From an uncultured Clostridia bacterium (GTDB taxonomy: Bacteria > Bacillota > Clostridia > TANB77 > CAG-508), in contig CASKJV010000017.1 in the NCBI GenBank assembly GCA_949388605.1, positions 1-38,677 on the forward strand: 38,677 bases of DNA, given 5' to 3'. Positions 15,877 to 25,286 of the stretch are shown here, piece by piece. Both the position numbers and the translations under genes were made by a program. Numbering within the stretch: position 1 is the first letter of the stretch; each line of letters begins with the position of its first letter. The notes under the pieces were generated by a model. That model was given only the letters and a program-made list of their open reading frames with translations, was not told the DNA's origin and ran no database searches.

Positions 15877-18573
15877 GTGATTATGGGAAAATTAAAGAAA
15901 AAATTTAAAATAATAATTTTATTTTGCATTTCCATTTTATGTATGAGAAGTGCTGTATTTGCACAAGAACTTACTAATTATTTGTCTGATACAGTGGAAT
16001 TTAGTGAAGAATTTCAAGAATGGCAAAAACTTTCTGAAGAAGAAAAAGAAAAAGTTATTCAACCAAGTACCTTTGTAATTCCAAAAACAAAGGCTGTATT
16101 TACAAATCCAATAAATATTCTTCAAAAAATATCTGCTCAAGCTGAAACAAGATATAATTTAAAAGATTATATACCTAACAATATTACTATAAAAGATCAA
16201 GGAAACACCAATACATGTTGGGCATTTGCAGAACTTGCATCTTTAGAATCAAATTTAGCAATGAGAGATTATAAGAATAATGAAAATACATCAAAAGTTT
16301 ACGATTTTTCAGAAAGACATATGGAATATGCAACTAGTAGAACTTTTTTAGATAATAAAGTAAATCAAAATGGATATGAAAGAGAAGTTGGAGAAGGTGG
16401 AAATTACTACTTATCAACAGCGTACTTAGTTAATGGAACAGGTGCAATTTCAGAAAAAGATATGCCATTTGAAAATAATGAAGATAAAATAGATATTAGT
16501 GAAATAGAGAATAAAGAAATTAAAACTCAAGTATATGATACAATAGATTATCCTTTGTATAAAGGAACAGAAGACACTGAAGATTTAAGAAACGAAATGA
16601 AATTACATATTAAAAATTATGGTGGTATTAATGCTGGAATCCATGGAGCACAATTAGTATCAGATTACTATAATAATGATACAGGTGCTATATATTGTGA
16701 TAATGTTAGTAAGTGTCCAGTAAACCATGCAGTTACAATAATTGGATGGGATGATAATTATAGTATTAACAACTTTAATGAAAAACATAGACCTACTCAA
16801 AATGGAGCTTGGATAATAAAAAATTCTTGGGGAACAAAAAAAGAGTACACATTACAGGAAATGAAAGAATCAATTTTTAAAGCAAATCCAGATGAATGTA
16901 AAGAAAAAGGTTGGAATTCTTCTGAAGAAATATTAGATCAATTTGCATTAAAAGTTTATGAAGATGCTGGATATGAAATACAAAATAATATAGCCTGTAT
17001 GAAAATTGGTGATAATGGCTATATGTATGTTTCATATCAAGATGTAACAATATATACTTTATTATCTGGAATAATAAAAGCAGATGATAACATTAATTAT
17101 GAAAACATTTATCAATATGATTATTATGGAATAAATAGTGTTCTTCCATTTGTTACATCAAAAATATATGTTGCCAATGTTTTTGAAAAACAATTAAGTG
17201 GAGATGAATATTTAAATCAAGTTTCATTATATGCGCCAGAAACATATACTTGCAGAGTATATGTTAATCCAAACGGAAGTGGAAAAGCCAAAAATGATTT
17301 TAAATTAGTTGAATTAAAAGATGGTACATCTGAAACTTTTGAAGCAGGATATCATACATTAGAGTTTTTAAAACCAGTAAAAATAACAGGAGACAAATTT
17401 ACAGTTCTTGTGGAAATTACAGGAACAAGAAATAATGAGATTGGCGTTGGAGTTGAGCAAGTAATTAACAATTCTTATTTTGGTAATGTAAAAGTAGAAA
17501 AAGAAAAATGTTTTTGGACTGTAGGAGATTCATTTGAAAGAAATGAATGGTTAGATTTTGGAGAATTAAATTCAACAAATTCAAATTATCCTAATTCAGA
17601 TACAACAATAAAAGCTTTTACAGTATCTAAAATTGAAGATGAAATACCATCAACTGAAAAAAAACTTCAATCAATTTCTGTAAGCAAAATGCCTGTAAAA
17701 ACTCAATATATTCAAAATAAAGATAATTTAGATTTAACAGGTGGAATTATAAAAGTATTATATACAGATAATTCTTCTGAGGAAATTTCTATGAATTCTG
17801 AATTATTAATAGTAGAAGGTTTTAATAATAAAATATTAGGTAAAAATACAATAACAGTTAAATATTTAGATAAAACTACTACTTTTGATGTTAATATTGT
17901 AGAAAACATAGTAGAAGAAGCTGAAAATTCCATATTTACAAATATGAATTCTAATGTCACTAAAGTAAAAGCATATTATTATACAAATGCTTCTAAACAA
18001 CAATATATTGTTATGGATGTACAATTAAATAATATTACTAGAAGTAATAAAAATGACAGTATAGAATATTATTACTATTTATCATCTACACAAAATGCTA
18101 GTAATATAAAAGATTGGGTAAAAATTACAGAAAACCAAACTGCACAAGATAAAATTGAATTTTCTATAAATACTAAAGATATAACTAATTTTTCAGAAGT
18201 ATCAAACTCTAAAAATCTATATTTATATATAAAAGAAGTTGCTAAAAAGAATACAAATGAAAAAATATTAGTAACTGCACCAGTACTTCTTAAATATGAT
18301 TTAGAAGCAGAAAAATATATAGATGATGTAAAACAATCAAATAGTAATAATAATAATAACAATAACAACAATAATTCAAATAAAACAGAAAATATAATAT
18401 CAGAAAATAATAAAAATAATACACTAAGCTATAAGAATTCTTCTGTTGAAGATACCACAATAGCTAACAAAAATTTACCAAATGCAGGAAAGACATTTTT
18501 AATTGTAACTATATTTATGATTACTATACTTGGAATATTAATGTACATAAAATATGAAAGAATTGATAAATAA
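15877..18573 (+). CDS. Secreted C1 (papain-like) cysteine protease with Ig-like domain and LPxTG-like anchor
   Basis: Surface protease of 898 residues. A signal peptide (1-29, ending AVFAQ) is followed by a propeptide-like acidic stretch, then a papain-fold domain with oxyanion Gln108 and Cys114 (KDQGNTNTCWAF), His284 (NHAVTIIGWDD) and Asn316 (WIIKNSWGT). After it come a lectin-like/beta region, a bacterial Ig-like domain (about 594-680, LQSISVSKMP), a poly-Asn linker, and a C-terminus with LPNAGK, a hydrophobic segment and KYERIDK. That tail resembles a sortase signal with Ala for Thr, or simply a membrane anchor. The GTG at 15877 has the better spacing from AAAAGGA; ATG 15883 is the alternative. 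It sits between tig and clpP with its own hairpins on both sides. Confidence 0.9.
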   Translation: MIMGKLKKKFKIIILFCISILCMRSAVFAQELTNYLSDTVEFSEEFQEWQKLSEEEKEKVIQPSTFVIPKTKAVFTNPINILQKISAQAETRYNLKDYIPNNITIKDQGNTNTCWAFAELASLESNLAMRDYKNNENTSKVYDFSERHMEYATSRTFLDNKVNQNGYEREVGEGGNYYLSTAYLVNGTGAISEKDMPFENNEDKIDISEIENKEIKTQVYDTIDYPLYKGTEDTEDLRNEMKLHIKNYGGINAGIHGAQLVSDYYNNDTGAIYCDNVSKCPVNHAVTIIGWDDNYSINNFNEKHRPTQNGAWIIKNSWGTKKEYTLQEMKESIFKANPDECKEKGWNSSEEILDQFALKVYEDAGYEIQNNIACMKIGDNGYMYVSYQDVTIYTLLSGIIKADDNINYENIYQYDYYGINSVLPFVTSKIYVANVFEKQLSGDEYLNQVSLYAPETYTCRVYVNPNGSGKAKNDFKLVELKDGTSETFEAGYHTLEFLKPVKITGDKFTVLVEITGTRNNEIGVGVEQVINNSYFGNVKVEKEKCFWTVGDSFERNEWLDFGELNSTNSNYPNSDTTIKAFTVSKIEDEIPSTEKKLQSISVSKMPVKTQYIQNKDNLDLTGGIIKVLYTDNSSEEISMNSELLIVEGFNNKILGKNTITVKYLDKTTTFDVNIVENIVEEAENSIFTNMNSNVTKVKAYYYTNASKQQYIVMDVQLNNITRSNKNDSIEYYYYLSSTQNASNIKDWVKITENQTAQDKIEFSINTKDITNFSEVSNSKNLYLYIKEVAKKNTNEKILVTAPVLLKYDLEAEKYIDDVKQSNSNNNNNNNNNNSNKTENIISENNKNNTLSYKNSSVEDTTIANKNLPNAGKTFLIVTIFMITILGILMYIKYERIDK
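18341..18375 (+). repeat. AAT/AAC trinucleotide tract encoding poly-Asn
   Basis: About a dozen AAT/AAC codons in a row form the Asn-rich linker of the surface protease. Such a tract can change length by slippage in whole codons without breaking the frame. Confidence 0.75.
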
Positions 18574-18584
18574 CATATATAATA

Positions 18585-18630
18585 AAGAGCGTGTAGGTAG
18601 CTTTATAACTTACATGCTCTTAAATTTTAT
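18585..18630 (+). terminator. Terminator of the cysteine protease gene
   Basis: AAGAGCGTGTAGGT faces ACTTACATGCTCTT (two mismatches) with a modest T-rich tail. Confidence 0.65.
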
Positions 18631-18691
18631 AAATTTGGTTCTTTGAGTCGATTTTTGGAAGTTAAATTATTGTTTTTTTAAAATAAATATA

Positions 18692-18720
18692 TTGAAAAAT
18701 ATTTGCTTTTAGTATATAGT
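18692..18720 (+). promoter_or_regulatory. Probable sigma-A promoter of clpP
   Basis: TTGAAA (18692-18697), 17-base spacer, TATAGT (18715-18720). I saw no CtsR-type heptad repeat next to it. Confidence 0.55.
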
Positions 18721-18763
18721 TATTTAAGTATTATAAAATCATACAATAGAAAGGAAGAATGAA

Positions 18764-19366
18764 ATGATTGAAAATAGTTTAGTACCTTATGTAATTGAAC
18801 AAACAAGTAGAGGAGAAAGATCTTATGATATTTTTTCAAGATTGTTAAAAGATAGAATTATATTTTTAGCTGAGGATGTAAATGCTACATCTGCAAGTTT
18901 AGTTGTTGCACAACTTTTATTTTTAGAGTCAGAAGATCCAGATAAAGAAATTAATTTATATATTAATAGTCCAGGAGGATCTATTACAGACGGAATGGCA
19001 ATAGTAGATACTATAAATTATATTAAATGCCCAGTATCAACAATTTGTGTTGGTATGGCAGCTAGTATGGGAGCTGTTCTTCTTGCTTCTGGAGCAAAAG
19101 GAAAAAGATATGCTACTCCTAATGCTGAAATATTAATACATCAACCATTAATTGCTGGTGGAGGACTTTCAGGTCAAACTACTGAAATAAAAATTCATGC
19201 AGATCATATGGTTAGAACTAGAGAAAAATTAAATAAATTATTAAGTGATAGAACAGGTCAAAATTTAGAAACAATTGAGAAAGATACAGAAAGAGATAAT
19301 TATATGACAGCCCAACAAGCTTTAGAATATGGTTTAATTGATGGAATATTAGATAAAAGAAATTAA
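18764..19366 (+). CDS. clpP: ATP-dependent Clp protease proteolytic subunit
   Basis: Serine peptidase that forms the double heptameric chamber of ClpXP. The 200 residues carry Ser101 in GMAASMGA, His126 in EILIHQPL, Asp178 in TERDNYM, and the [12 protein letters not shown] strand. The N-terminus ([23 protein letters not shown]) is a standard ClpP axial loop. It precedes clpX by 48 bases with no terminator, so the two form an operon. Confidence 0.97.
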   Translation: MIENSLVPYVIEQTSRGERSYDIFSRLLKDRIIFLAEDVNATSASLVVAQLLFLESEDPDKEINLYINSPGGSITDGMAIVDTINYIKCPVSTICVGMAASMGAVLLASGAKGKRYATPNAEILIHQPLIAGGGLSGQTTEIKIHADHMVRTREKLNKLLSDRTGQNLETIEKDTERDNYMTAQQALEYGLIDGILDKRN

Positions 19367-19414
19367 TAATTTCTAATATATATTAATTATAATATTTTTT
19401 GAAAGGAAACTCGA

Positions 19415-20719
19415 ATGGCTAATAACAAAAATCAAGATAGTAGAATTGTAAAATGTTCTTTTTGTGGAAAACCACAAGAAGTAGTAAAAAAGATAATAGC
19501 TGGTCCAGGAGTATATATTTGTGATGAATGTATTGCCCTTTGCCAAGACATTATAGATGAAGAAATATTTGAAACAGAAGAAGTTATAGAGCAACAAGTA
19601 GATATGTTAACACCAGCAGAAATAAAGAAAACTTTAGACGATTATGTAATAGGGCAAGAAGAAGCAAAAAAAACATTGTCAGTAGCTGTTTACAATCATT
19701 ATAAAAGAATAAATAATATAGACGCATTAGACGATATTGAAATACAAAAAAGTAATATTTTATTATTAGGACCTACAGGATGTGGAAAAACATTACTTGC
19801 TCAAACATTAGCTAAGATATTAGATGTTCCATTTGCTATTGCTGACGCAACTACATTAACAGAAGCTGGATATGTTGGAGAAGACGTTGAAAATATTCTT
19901 TTAAAATTAATTCAAGCAGCTGATTTTGATGTTGAAAAAGCGCAAAAAGGAATTATTTATATAGATGAAATAGATAAAATAACTAGAAAATCAGAAAACC
20001 CATCTATTACTAGAGATGTTAGTGGAGAAGGTGTTCAACAAGCTTTATTAAAAATTGTTGAAGGAACTGTGGCTTCAGTTCCACCACAAGGTGGTAGAAA
20101 GCATCCTCATCAAGAATTTATTCAGATTAATACATCAAATATATTATTTATATGTGGTGGAGCATTTGAAGGATTAGAAAATATTATTAATGATAGAACA
20201 GGTAAAAAATCAATGGGATTTGGTGCTGAAATCCAAAGTAAAAAAGAGACTAATAAAACAGAAACATTTAAACAATTATTACCTCAAGATTTACTTAAAT
20301 TTGGTTTAATACCAGAATTTGTTGGAAGATTACCAATTGTAGCAACTTTAGAAGGTTTAACTAAAGAGGCATTAATAGATATTGTTACAAAACCAAAAAA
20401 TGCTTTAGTAAAACAATATAAAAAATTAGTAGAGTTAGATGGTGTTGAACTTGAGTTTAGACAAGACGCATTAGAAGCAATTGTTGATAAAGCACTTGAA
20501 AGAAACACAGGTGCTAGAGGTCTTAGATCTATAATTGAAGAAATTATGAGAGATATAATGTATGATATACCATCTAATGAAAAAATAGCCAAATGTATTA
20601 TAACTAAGGATACTGTTTTAAATAAAACTGAACCTGAGTTAATTATTGATGAAAATAAAAAGCGTGAAGAACCAAAACAGAAGAAAAAAGTAAAGCCAAC
20701 AACACAGGAAACTGCTTAG
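19415..20719 (+). CDS. clpX: Clp protease ATP-binding unfoldase ClpX
   Basis: AAA+ unfoldase that feeds ClpP, 434 residues. The N-terminal zinc domain has Cys14, 17, 36 and 39. Walker A is GPTGCGKT (119-126) and Walker B IIYIDEID (180-187). The pore loop GYVGED and the RKH loop ([10 protein letters not shown]) are present. The ClpP-docking loop reads SMGFGAE, where E. coli and Bacillus have IGF, so Met replaces the first residue of the tripeptide. C-terminal sensor-2 region [11 protein letters not shown] is intact and a Lys/Glu tail follows. Second gene of the clpP-clpX operon. Confidence 0.97.
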   Translation: MANNKNQDSRIVKCSFCGKPQEVVKKIIAGPGVYICDECIALCQDIIDEEIFETEEVIEQQVDMLTPAEIKKTLDDYVIGQEEAKKTLSVAVYNHYKRINNIDALDDIEIQKSNILLLGPTGCGKTLLAQTLAKILDVPFAIADATTLTEAGYVGEDVENILLKLIQAADFDVEKAQKGIIYIDEIDKITRKSENPSITRDVSGEGVQQALLKIVEGTVASVPPQGGRKHPHQEFIQINTSNILFICGGAFEGLENIINDRTGKKSMGFGAEIQSKKETNKTETFKQLLPQDLLKFGLIPEFVGRLPIVATLEGLTKEALIDIVTKPKNALVKQYKKLVELDGVELEFRQDALEAIVDKALERNTGARGLRSIIEEIMRDIMYDIPSNEKIAKCIITKDTVLNKTEPELIIDENKKREEPKQKKKVKPTTQETA

Positions 20720-20729
20720 AAGAAATATA

Positions 20730-20767
20730 AAACTAGAATATTTTATAAAATATTCTAGTTTTTTTGT
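20730..20767. terminator. Terminator of clpPX
   Basis: AACTAGAATATTTTATAAAA and its complement fold into a long perfect A/T stem followed by seven T. It can also serve the opposing pseudouridine synthase gene. Confidence 0.85.
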
Positions 20768-20828
20768 TTTATAATATGAAATTCAGAAAAATTATATAGA
20801 AAGTATTTGGTAATTTATATATTTTACA

Positions 20829-21722
20829 TTATTGTTCTAGTAGTATATTTTTCATATCTATAGGCAATGAGATTTCGAAGCAAAGCTTTTTTTGAGTTAT
20901 TGGATGTGTAAAAGAAATTTTATATGCATGTAAGGCTTGTCTTGAAATTAATTTTGAAGAATTACCATACAGAGAGTCTCCTATAATCGAATGACCTATA
21001 TATTGTGAATGAACTCTAATTTGATGAGTTCTCCCAGTTTCTAATTTAAAATTTACTAAAGATAATTTTTGGTTATTAACAGAAAAATTTTTAATTAATG
21101 TAAAATGAGTTATAGAAATATTACCATCTGAATTAATTTCTCTTTCAATAATTGAACCAGATTTTCTACTTATAGGTGCATTTATAGTTCCAGAAATTGA
21201 TGGTAAATGTCCTTCTAAAATGGCCAAATATTCTTTATTAAAATTTTTGGATTTCATTTGCCTAATTAAGCATTCTTGAACATATTCATTTTTGGCAAAA
21301 ATAACTATTCCAGAAGTATCTTTATCTAATCTATTTACAGGTCTTATTTTGGTTTTTATATTATTTTTTTTATAGTAAAAAGCTAACCCATTAGAAAGGC
21401 TATTTTCGAAATGAGAAATTGATGGATGAACAGGTATTCCTGCAGGTTTATTAATAATTATTAAAGCATTATCTTCATATATAATGTTTAATATAATTTC
21501 TACAGGAATTATGTTTTCAGAAATTTCATTAAAATCTAAATTAATTTCAATTAAGTCATTTATATTCAATTTTTTTGTTACATATTCGCATTTTCCATTT
21601 AAAAAAATTTTGTGATTCTTTTTGAGCTTGGTTAATAATCTATCAGAAATTGTAAAATGAGATTTAAGAACTTCTTTTATATTAAAATATTTATTATTAG
21701 TAACTTTATATTCTAATTTCAT
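20829..21722 (-). CDS. RluA/RluD-family pseudouridine synthase
   Basis: Converts uridine to pseudouridine in structured RNA. 297 residues: an N-terminal S4-like RNA-binding domain (about 13-65, ISDRLLTKLKKNHKIFLNGK), then the catalytic domain with INKPAGIPVHPS and the signature RLDKDTSG (131-138, catalytic Asp133), and the ETGRTHQIRVH motif. The residue before RLD is Asn where most RluD proteins have His. The target site (rRNA or tRNA) cannot be assigned between RluA, C and D types. It is convergent with clpX and divergent from the 22095 gene. Confidence 0.93.
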   Translation of the reverse strand: MKLEYKVTNNKYFNIKEVLKSHFTISDRLLTKLKKNHKIFLNGKCEYVTKKLNINDLIEINLDFNEISENIIPVEIILNIIYEDNALIIINKPAGIPVHPSISHFENSLSNGLAFYYKKNNIKTKIRPVNRLDKDTSGIVIFAKNEYVQECLIRQMKSKNFNKEYLAILEGHLPSISGTINAPISRKSGSIIEREINSDGNISITHFTLIKNFSVNNQKLSLVNFKLETGRTHQIRVHSQYIGHSIIGDSLYGNSSKLISRQALHAYKISFTHPITQKKLCFEISLPIDMKNILLEQ

Positions 21723-22094
21723 ATTTTATCCTAACTATTTATAATATTCTTGTATAGAAAAAAACAAACTACTTAAATTATTTGTATTAGAATATGAACA
21801 AATCTGAAAAATATAAGTAAAAAATGTTGTAAAAATTTATCAATTTATGATTTGCTCAAATTATTTATAATTTAGAAATGTAGTAATGTTGTCTTTTTTT
21901 GTAAATAATATAATAAATTATGAGAATTAGCAATTATAATAGACAAAATAAATTAAATTTTCTTTTCAAAGTACAAGTTTTGTGATATAATTCAAGCCAT
22001 GGAAAGGTAAAATACATTAGTATAAAATATAAAAATTAAATTAAGATTTATAATAAATAATTAAAAATTAATTATAATAAAAGGAGTTATTAAC
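21723..22094. other. Divergent intergenic region
   Basis: 372 A/T-rich bases without a gene. An extended -10 promoter lies at 21983-21991 for the rightward run. Nothing else is recognised. Confidence 0.5.
21983..21991 (+). promoter_or_regulatory. Extended -10 promoter for the 22095-23731 run
   Basis: TGATATAAT: a perfect -10 box with TG one base upstream, as at tig. No good -35 box is seen at 16-18 bases. The leader to the first start codon is about 95 bases. Confidence 0.5.
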
Positions 22095-22343
22095 ATGAAA
22101 AAAATATTGGAAAATGATGTATCATCTTTAAAAATAGGAACTGGTATAGTAACTAAGCTAAAAGAAAATAATATAAATTCTGTATTTGATTTATGCAAAT
22201 TTTCAAGAATGGAATTATCAGATATTGGTTTTGAAAATACACAAATTAATAGTATTAGTGTTGGCTTACAATTAGAAGGTGTAGATTTAAAGAAAAATCA
22301 TGCAAAAAGAAATACAAGTATAGATAAAATAGCTAAATTTTAA
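22095..22343 (+). CDS. Small helix-hairpin-helix / RNA polymerase alpha-CTD-like protein
   Basis: 82 residues. The pattern ILENDVSSLKIGTGIVTKLK, then NNINSVFDLCKFSRMELSDIGF and a final helix, resembles the fold of the RNA polymerase alpha C-terminal domain and related HhH DNA-binding units (helix, turn, hairpin helices, conserved Gly-Phe). Known alpha-CTD-like orphans bind DNA or RNA polymerase; a role here is inferred only. It opens a run of four closely spaced genes and has an AAAGGAG ribosome site. Confidence 0.65.
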   Translation: MKKILENDVSSLKIGTGIVTKLKENNINSVFDLCKFSRMELSDIGFENTQINSISVGLQLEGVDLKKNHAKRNTSIDKIAKF

Positions 22344-22357
22344 TATCAGGAGGCAAA

Positions 22358-23113
22358 ATGATAGATTTAGAGAGAGCCAAAAAGGAATTTATAAGTTATA
22401 CTAGCAATTATGACTCTAATAATATTCATATTTCTAGAAAAATAGATCATACTTTTAGAGTTATGGAATTAAGCAAAAAAATTGCTGAAAATTTAAATTT
22501 AAATAAAGAAGATATTGAACTTGCAAGTCTAATTGGATTATTACATGATTTAGCGAGATTTGAACAAAGAAGAATATATGGCACATTTTCAGATAGTAAA
22601 AGTGTGGATCATGGAGACTTAGCAGTAACAATTTTGGAAAAAAATGAATATATAAGAAAATATATAGAAGATAATCAATTTGATGATATTATTAAAATAG
22701 CTATAAAAAATCATAATAAATTTAAAATACAAGATGGACTAGATGAAAGAACTTTATTACACTCAAAAATAGTAAGAGATGCTGATAAATTGGATATAAT
22801 GTATGAAGGAGTTCACATGTTTTATAATACTGCTGAAGAAGTCAATCAAATAGAAAATTATCCAATTGCTCAAGAATATTATGAACAATTTTTACAAAGA
22901 AAGCAAATACTAAGGAAAAAAGAACCAACAGTACTAGATGGAATGATTTGTATGATATCTTTTATATTTGATTTGAATTTTGATTATTCAAAACGAGTAA
23001 TATTAAAAGAAAATTATATAAATGATATAATAAACAGATTTAATTTCAAAAATGAGAATACTAAAAAGCAAATTGAAGAAATAAGAAATATTGCAAATGA
23101 ATATTTAAAATAA
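22358..23113 (+). CDS. HD-domain phosphohydrolase
   Basis: 251-residue metal-dependent phosphohydrolase. The HD ligands are His31, His63-Asp64 (GLLHDLARFE), His85, His119 and Asp141 (RDADKLD). The additional histidines suggest a two-metal site. The substrate is unknown; HD proteins of this size hydrolyse nucleotides, cyclic nucleotides or other phosphates. It starts 14 bases after the HhH gene with a CAGGAGG ribosome site and ends 10 bases before the GIY-YIG gene, so the genes are surely co-transcribed. Confidence 0.88.
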   Translation: MIDLERAKKEFISYTSNYDSNNIHISRKIDHTFRVMELSKKIAENLNLNKEDIELASLIGLLHDLARFEQRRIYGTFSDSKSVDHGDLAVTILEKNEYIRKYIEDNQFDDIIKIAIKNHNKFKIQDGLDERTLLHSKIVRDADKLDIMYEGVHMFYNTAEEVNQIENYPIAQEYYEQFLQRKQILRKKEPTVLDGMICMISFIFDLNFDYSKRVILKENYINDIINRFNFKNENTKKQIEEIRNIANEYLK

Positions 23114-23123
23114 AGGAAGAAAG

Positions 23124-23438
23124 ATGTACTTTGTATATATATTAAGATGTGAAGATAATAGTTTATATACAGGAATTACAAACAATTTAGAAAAAAGAAT
23201 GAAAGAACACTTTACAAGAAATAAACAATGTGCAAAATATACTCATTCACATAAAGCACAAAAAGTAGAATTTGTTTGGAAAACAGATAATAAAATGTTA
23301 GCATCAAAATTAGAATTTCATATAAAAAAGGATTTAACCAAATTAAAAAAAGAAAAACTAATTACTGGAGAAAAACAAATTAAAGATTATTTTGATGAAA
23401 ATATAATTGATTATAAAAAATATGAAAAGTACAAATGA
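23124..23438 (+). CDS. GIY-YIG endonuclease-fold protein (UPF0213/YazA type)
   Basis: 104-residue single-domain GIY-YIG protein: VYILR and YTGI form the motif (Tyr5, Tyr15), Arg25 follows, and Glu64 (KLEFHIKK) is the expected metal ligand. Members nick or cut branched DNA, but most in this group are untested. It is third in the run and starts 10 bases after the HD gene, with a GGAAG ribosome site. Confidence 0.88.
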   Translation: MYFVYILRCEDNSLYTGITNNLEKRMKEHFTRNKQCAKYTHSHKAQKVEFVWKTDNKMLASKLEFHIKKDLTKLKKEKLITGEKQIKDYFDENIIDYKKYEKYK

Positions 23439-23479
23439 AGAAAGAAGGAATGAAAAATAATAAATAAGGTGTGATTTTA

Positions 23480-23731
23480 TTGGAAAAAAGATATAAAGAA
23501 CCAAATAGAATAGAAATGGAAACAACTATTAATGTCTTATATGAGGAAAATGTTATTTCCATTTATACAAATAAACCAGATTTACAAAAACAACTTTGTA
23601 AATCAATAGGAGAACCAGAAAAAGAATTTAAGAAAGGAAAATCTATTTTAGCAAGTAGATGGAAAATTCCTTTAAATGAAAAAAGTAAAATATCAAAAAT
23701 GATGCTTAAAGCTAATATATTTCAATTATAA
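23480..23731 (+). CDS. 83-residue basic protein of unknown function
   Basis: Not recognised. The TTG start at 23480 is chosen because AAGGTG lies eight bases upstream; an in-frame GTG at 23471 overlaps that site. The product is basic and mixed alpha/beta by eye (METTINVLYEENVISIYTN, then a Lys-rich helix and KSILASRWKIPL) with no membrane segment. Conserved-looking, non-repetitive composition and position in the run argue that it is real. A strong hairpin follows its stop. Confidence 0.65.
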   Translation: MEKRYKEPNRIEMETTINVLYEENVISIYTNKPDLQKQLCKSIGEPEKEFKKGKSILASRWKIPLNEKSKISKMMLKANIFQL

Positions 23732-23734
23732 GTT

Positions 23735-23778
23735 TAAAGACTGGATGGAAATTATTTTGTTTCCCTCTAGTCTTTTCT
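23735..23778 (+). terminator. Terminator of the 22095-23731 run
   Basis: AAAGACTGGATGGAAA faces TTTCCCTCTAGTCTTT with two mismatches, then T-rich sequence. Confidence 0.75.
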
Positions 23779-23887
23779 AATATTTTAAATTTTTAAGAAT
23801 GTAAAAAGCAACTTTATTATTCTTAAAAAATAATAACTATGAAATATAAGTATAAACATAAAATATCAAATTTATGCTAAATATTTC

Positions 23888-23916
23888 TTGAATAGATAAG
23901 AATTAAAGTGTATAAT
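23888..23916 (+). promoter_or_regulatory. Sigma-A promoter of the CobW-type gene
   Basis: TTGAAT (23888-23893), 17-base spacer, TATAAT (23911-23916). I looked for a Zur-type dyad around it and saw none. Confidence 0.65.
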
Positions 23917-23989
23917 AGCAATATAAATTTATTAGAAATGTAAATTATGCAAAAACAATATAATATTAAAAAACATAGGGGAGGAAAAA

Positions 23990-25261
23990 ATGAATAAAAT
24001 AGTGCCAATTACAGTGTTGACAGGATATTTAGGAGCTGGTAAAACAACTTTAATTAACCATGTTTTAAATAATCAAGAAGGTTATAAAGTTGCTGTTATT
24101 GTAAATGATATAGGAGAAGTAAATATAGATGCAGAATTAATTCAAAAAGGAGGAATTGTAAACGAGGAAGATGCTAATCTTGTTCCGCTAAGTAATGGAT
24201 GTATTTGCTGTACTTTAAAGGTTGATTTAATGCAACAAATAGTAGATATTATTAAAACAGGAAAGTTTGATTATATATTAATTGAAGCAAGTGGTGTTTG
24301 TGAACCAATGCCTATAGCTCAAACAATTACAGTACTTTCAGAACAAACAGAGCAATATGGTCTGCCAAAAATCTGCAGATTAGATAATGTTGTAACTGTT
24401 GTAGATGCAGCAAGACTTGTTTATGAATTTGAATCTGGTGAAAATTTAGTTCAAGAAAATATTGATGATGAGGATATTGAAAATTTATTAATTCAACAAA
24501 TAGAATTTTGTAATACAATAATTTTAAATAAGGTTGATGCTATATCAAAAGAGCAATTAAATAAAGTTAAAGCAGTTATAAAAGCACTTCAACCAGTAGC
24601 TAAAATTATTGAAACAAATTATGCTAAAGTAGATGTTAAAGAAATTATAGATACAAATAATTTTGATTTTGAAAAAGCAGCATCATCACCAGCATGGGTT
24701 CAAGAGTTAGAACGAGATGATAATGAAGAAGAGGAAGAAGAACATCATCATAATGAAGAACATCATGATGAAAATTGTGATCATCACCATCATGAACATG
24801 AAGAACATGGACACCATCACCACCATCATGAACACGATGAAGAACATGGGCACCATCACCATCATCACCACCATCATGGAGAAGGCGAAGTTGAAGAATA
24901 TGGAATAGGAACTTTTGTATATACTAGAAGAAAACCATTCAATAGGGATAGATTTGAAGAATATGTTAATATGAAATGGAGAAAAAATATTATAAGATGT
25001 AAAGGAATACTTTGGTTTTCAGATGAACAAGATATGTCTTATGTTTTTGAACAAGCAGGAAATCAATTTCAAATGGGTGAAGTTGGTCTTTGGGTTGCTT
25101 CAGCTCCAGAAAATGAAAAAAATCAAATGTTAAAAGATAATCCAGAATTATTAAAAAACTGGGACGATGAAGTTGGGGACAGAATTATTAAACTTGTATT
25201 TATTGGACAAAACTTAGATAAAGAAGAAATAAAGAAAGAATTAGATAATATTCTAGATTAA
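23990..25261 (+). CDS. CobW/COG0523 GTPase, putative metal chaperone
   Basis: 423-residue G3E-family GTPase. Walker A is GYLGAGKT (12-19), the metal-binding GCICC motif is at 70-74 (CxCC), and NKVD (180-183) reads the guanine. Between residues 252 and 296 a linker holds about 30 histidines mixed with Glu, Gly and Asp. A CobW C-terminal domain follows (FVYTRRKPFNRDRFEEY). The CxCC motif and His-rich linker fit zinc, nickel or cobalt delivery; the target enzyme is unknown. A LCP gene follows within 25 bases, so they may share a transcript by position. Confidence 0.9.
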   Translation: MNKIVPITVLTGYLGAGKTTLINHVLNNQEGYKVAVIVNDIGEVNIDAELIQKGGIVNEEDANLVPLSNGCICCTLKVDLMQQIVDIIKTGKFDYILIEASGVCEPMPIAQTITVLSEQTEQYGLPKICRLDNVVTVVDAARLVYEFESGENLVQENIDDEDIENLLIQQIEFCNTIILNKVDAISKEQLNKVKAVIKALQPVAKIIETNYAKVDVKEIIDTNNFDFEKAASSPAWVQELERDDNEEEEEEHHHNEEHHDENCDHHHHEHEEHGHHHHHHEHDEEHGHHHHHHHHHGEGEVEEYGIGTFVYTRRKPFNRDRFEEYVNMKWRKNIIRCKGILWFSDEQDMSYVFEQAGNQFQMGEVGLWVASAPENEKNQMLKDNPELLKNWDDEVGDRIIKLVFIGQNLDKEEIKKELDNILD

Positions 25262-25286
25262 ATTTTGTATACAGAGGTAAAGTAAT

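Noticed and set aside
18075-18371. Minus-strand frame starting with poly-Leu
   Set aside because: Shadow of the poly-Asn codons of the protease; no ribosome site.
24717-24908. 63-codon frame rich in Met, Ile and Lys
   Set aside because: It is the shifted reading of the His-codon stretch of the CobW-type gene.
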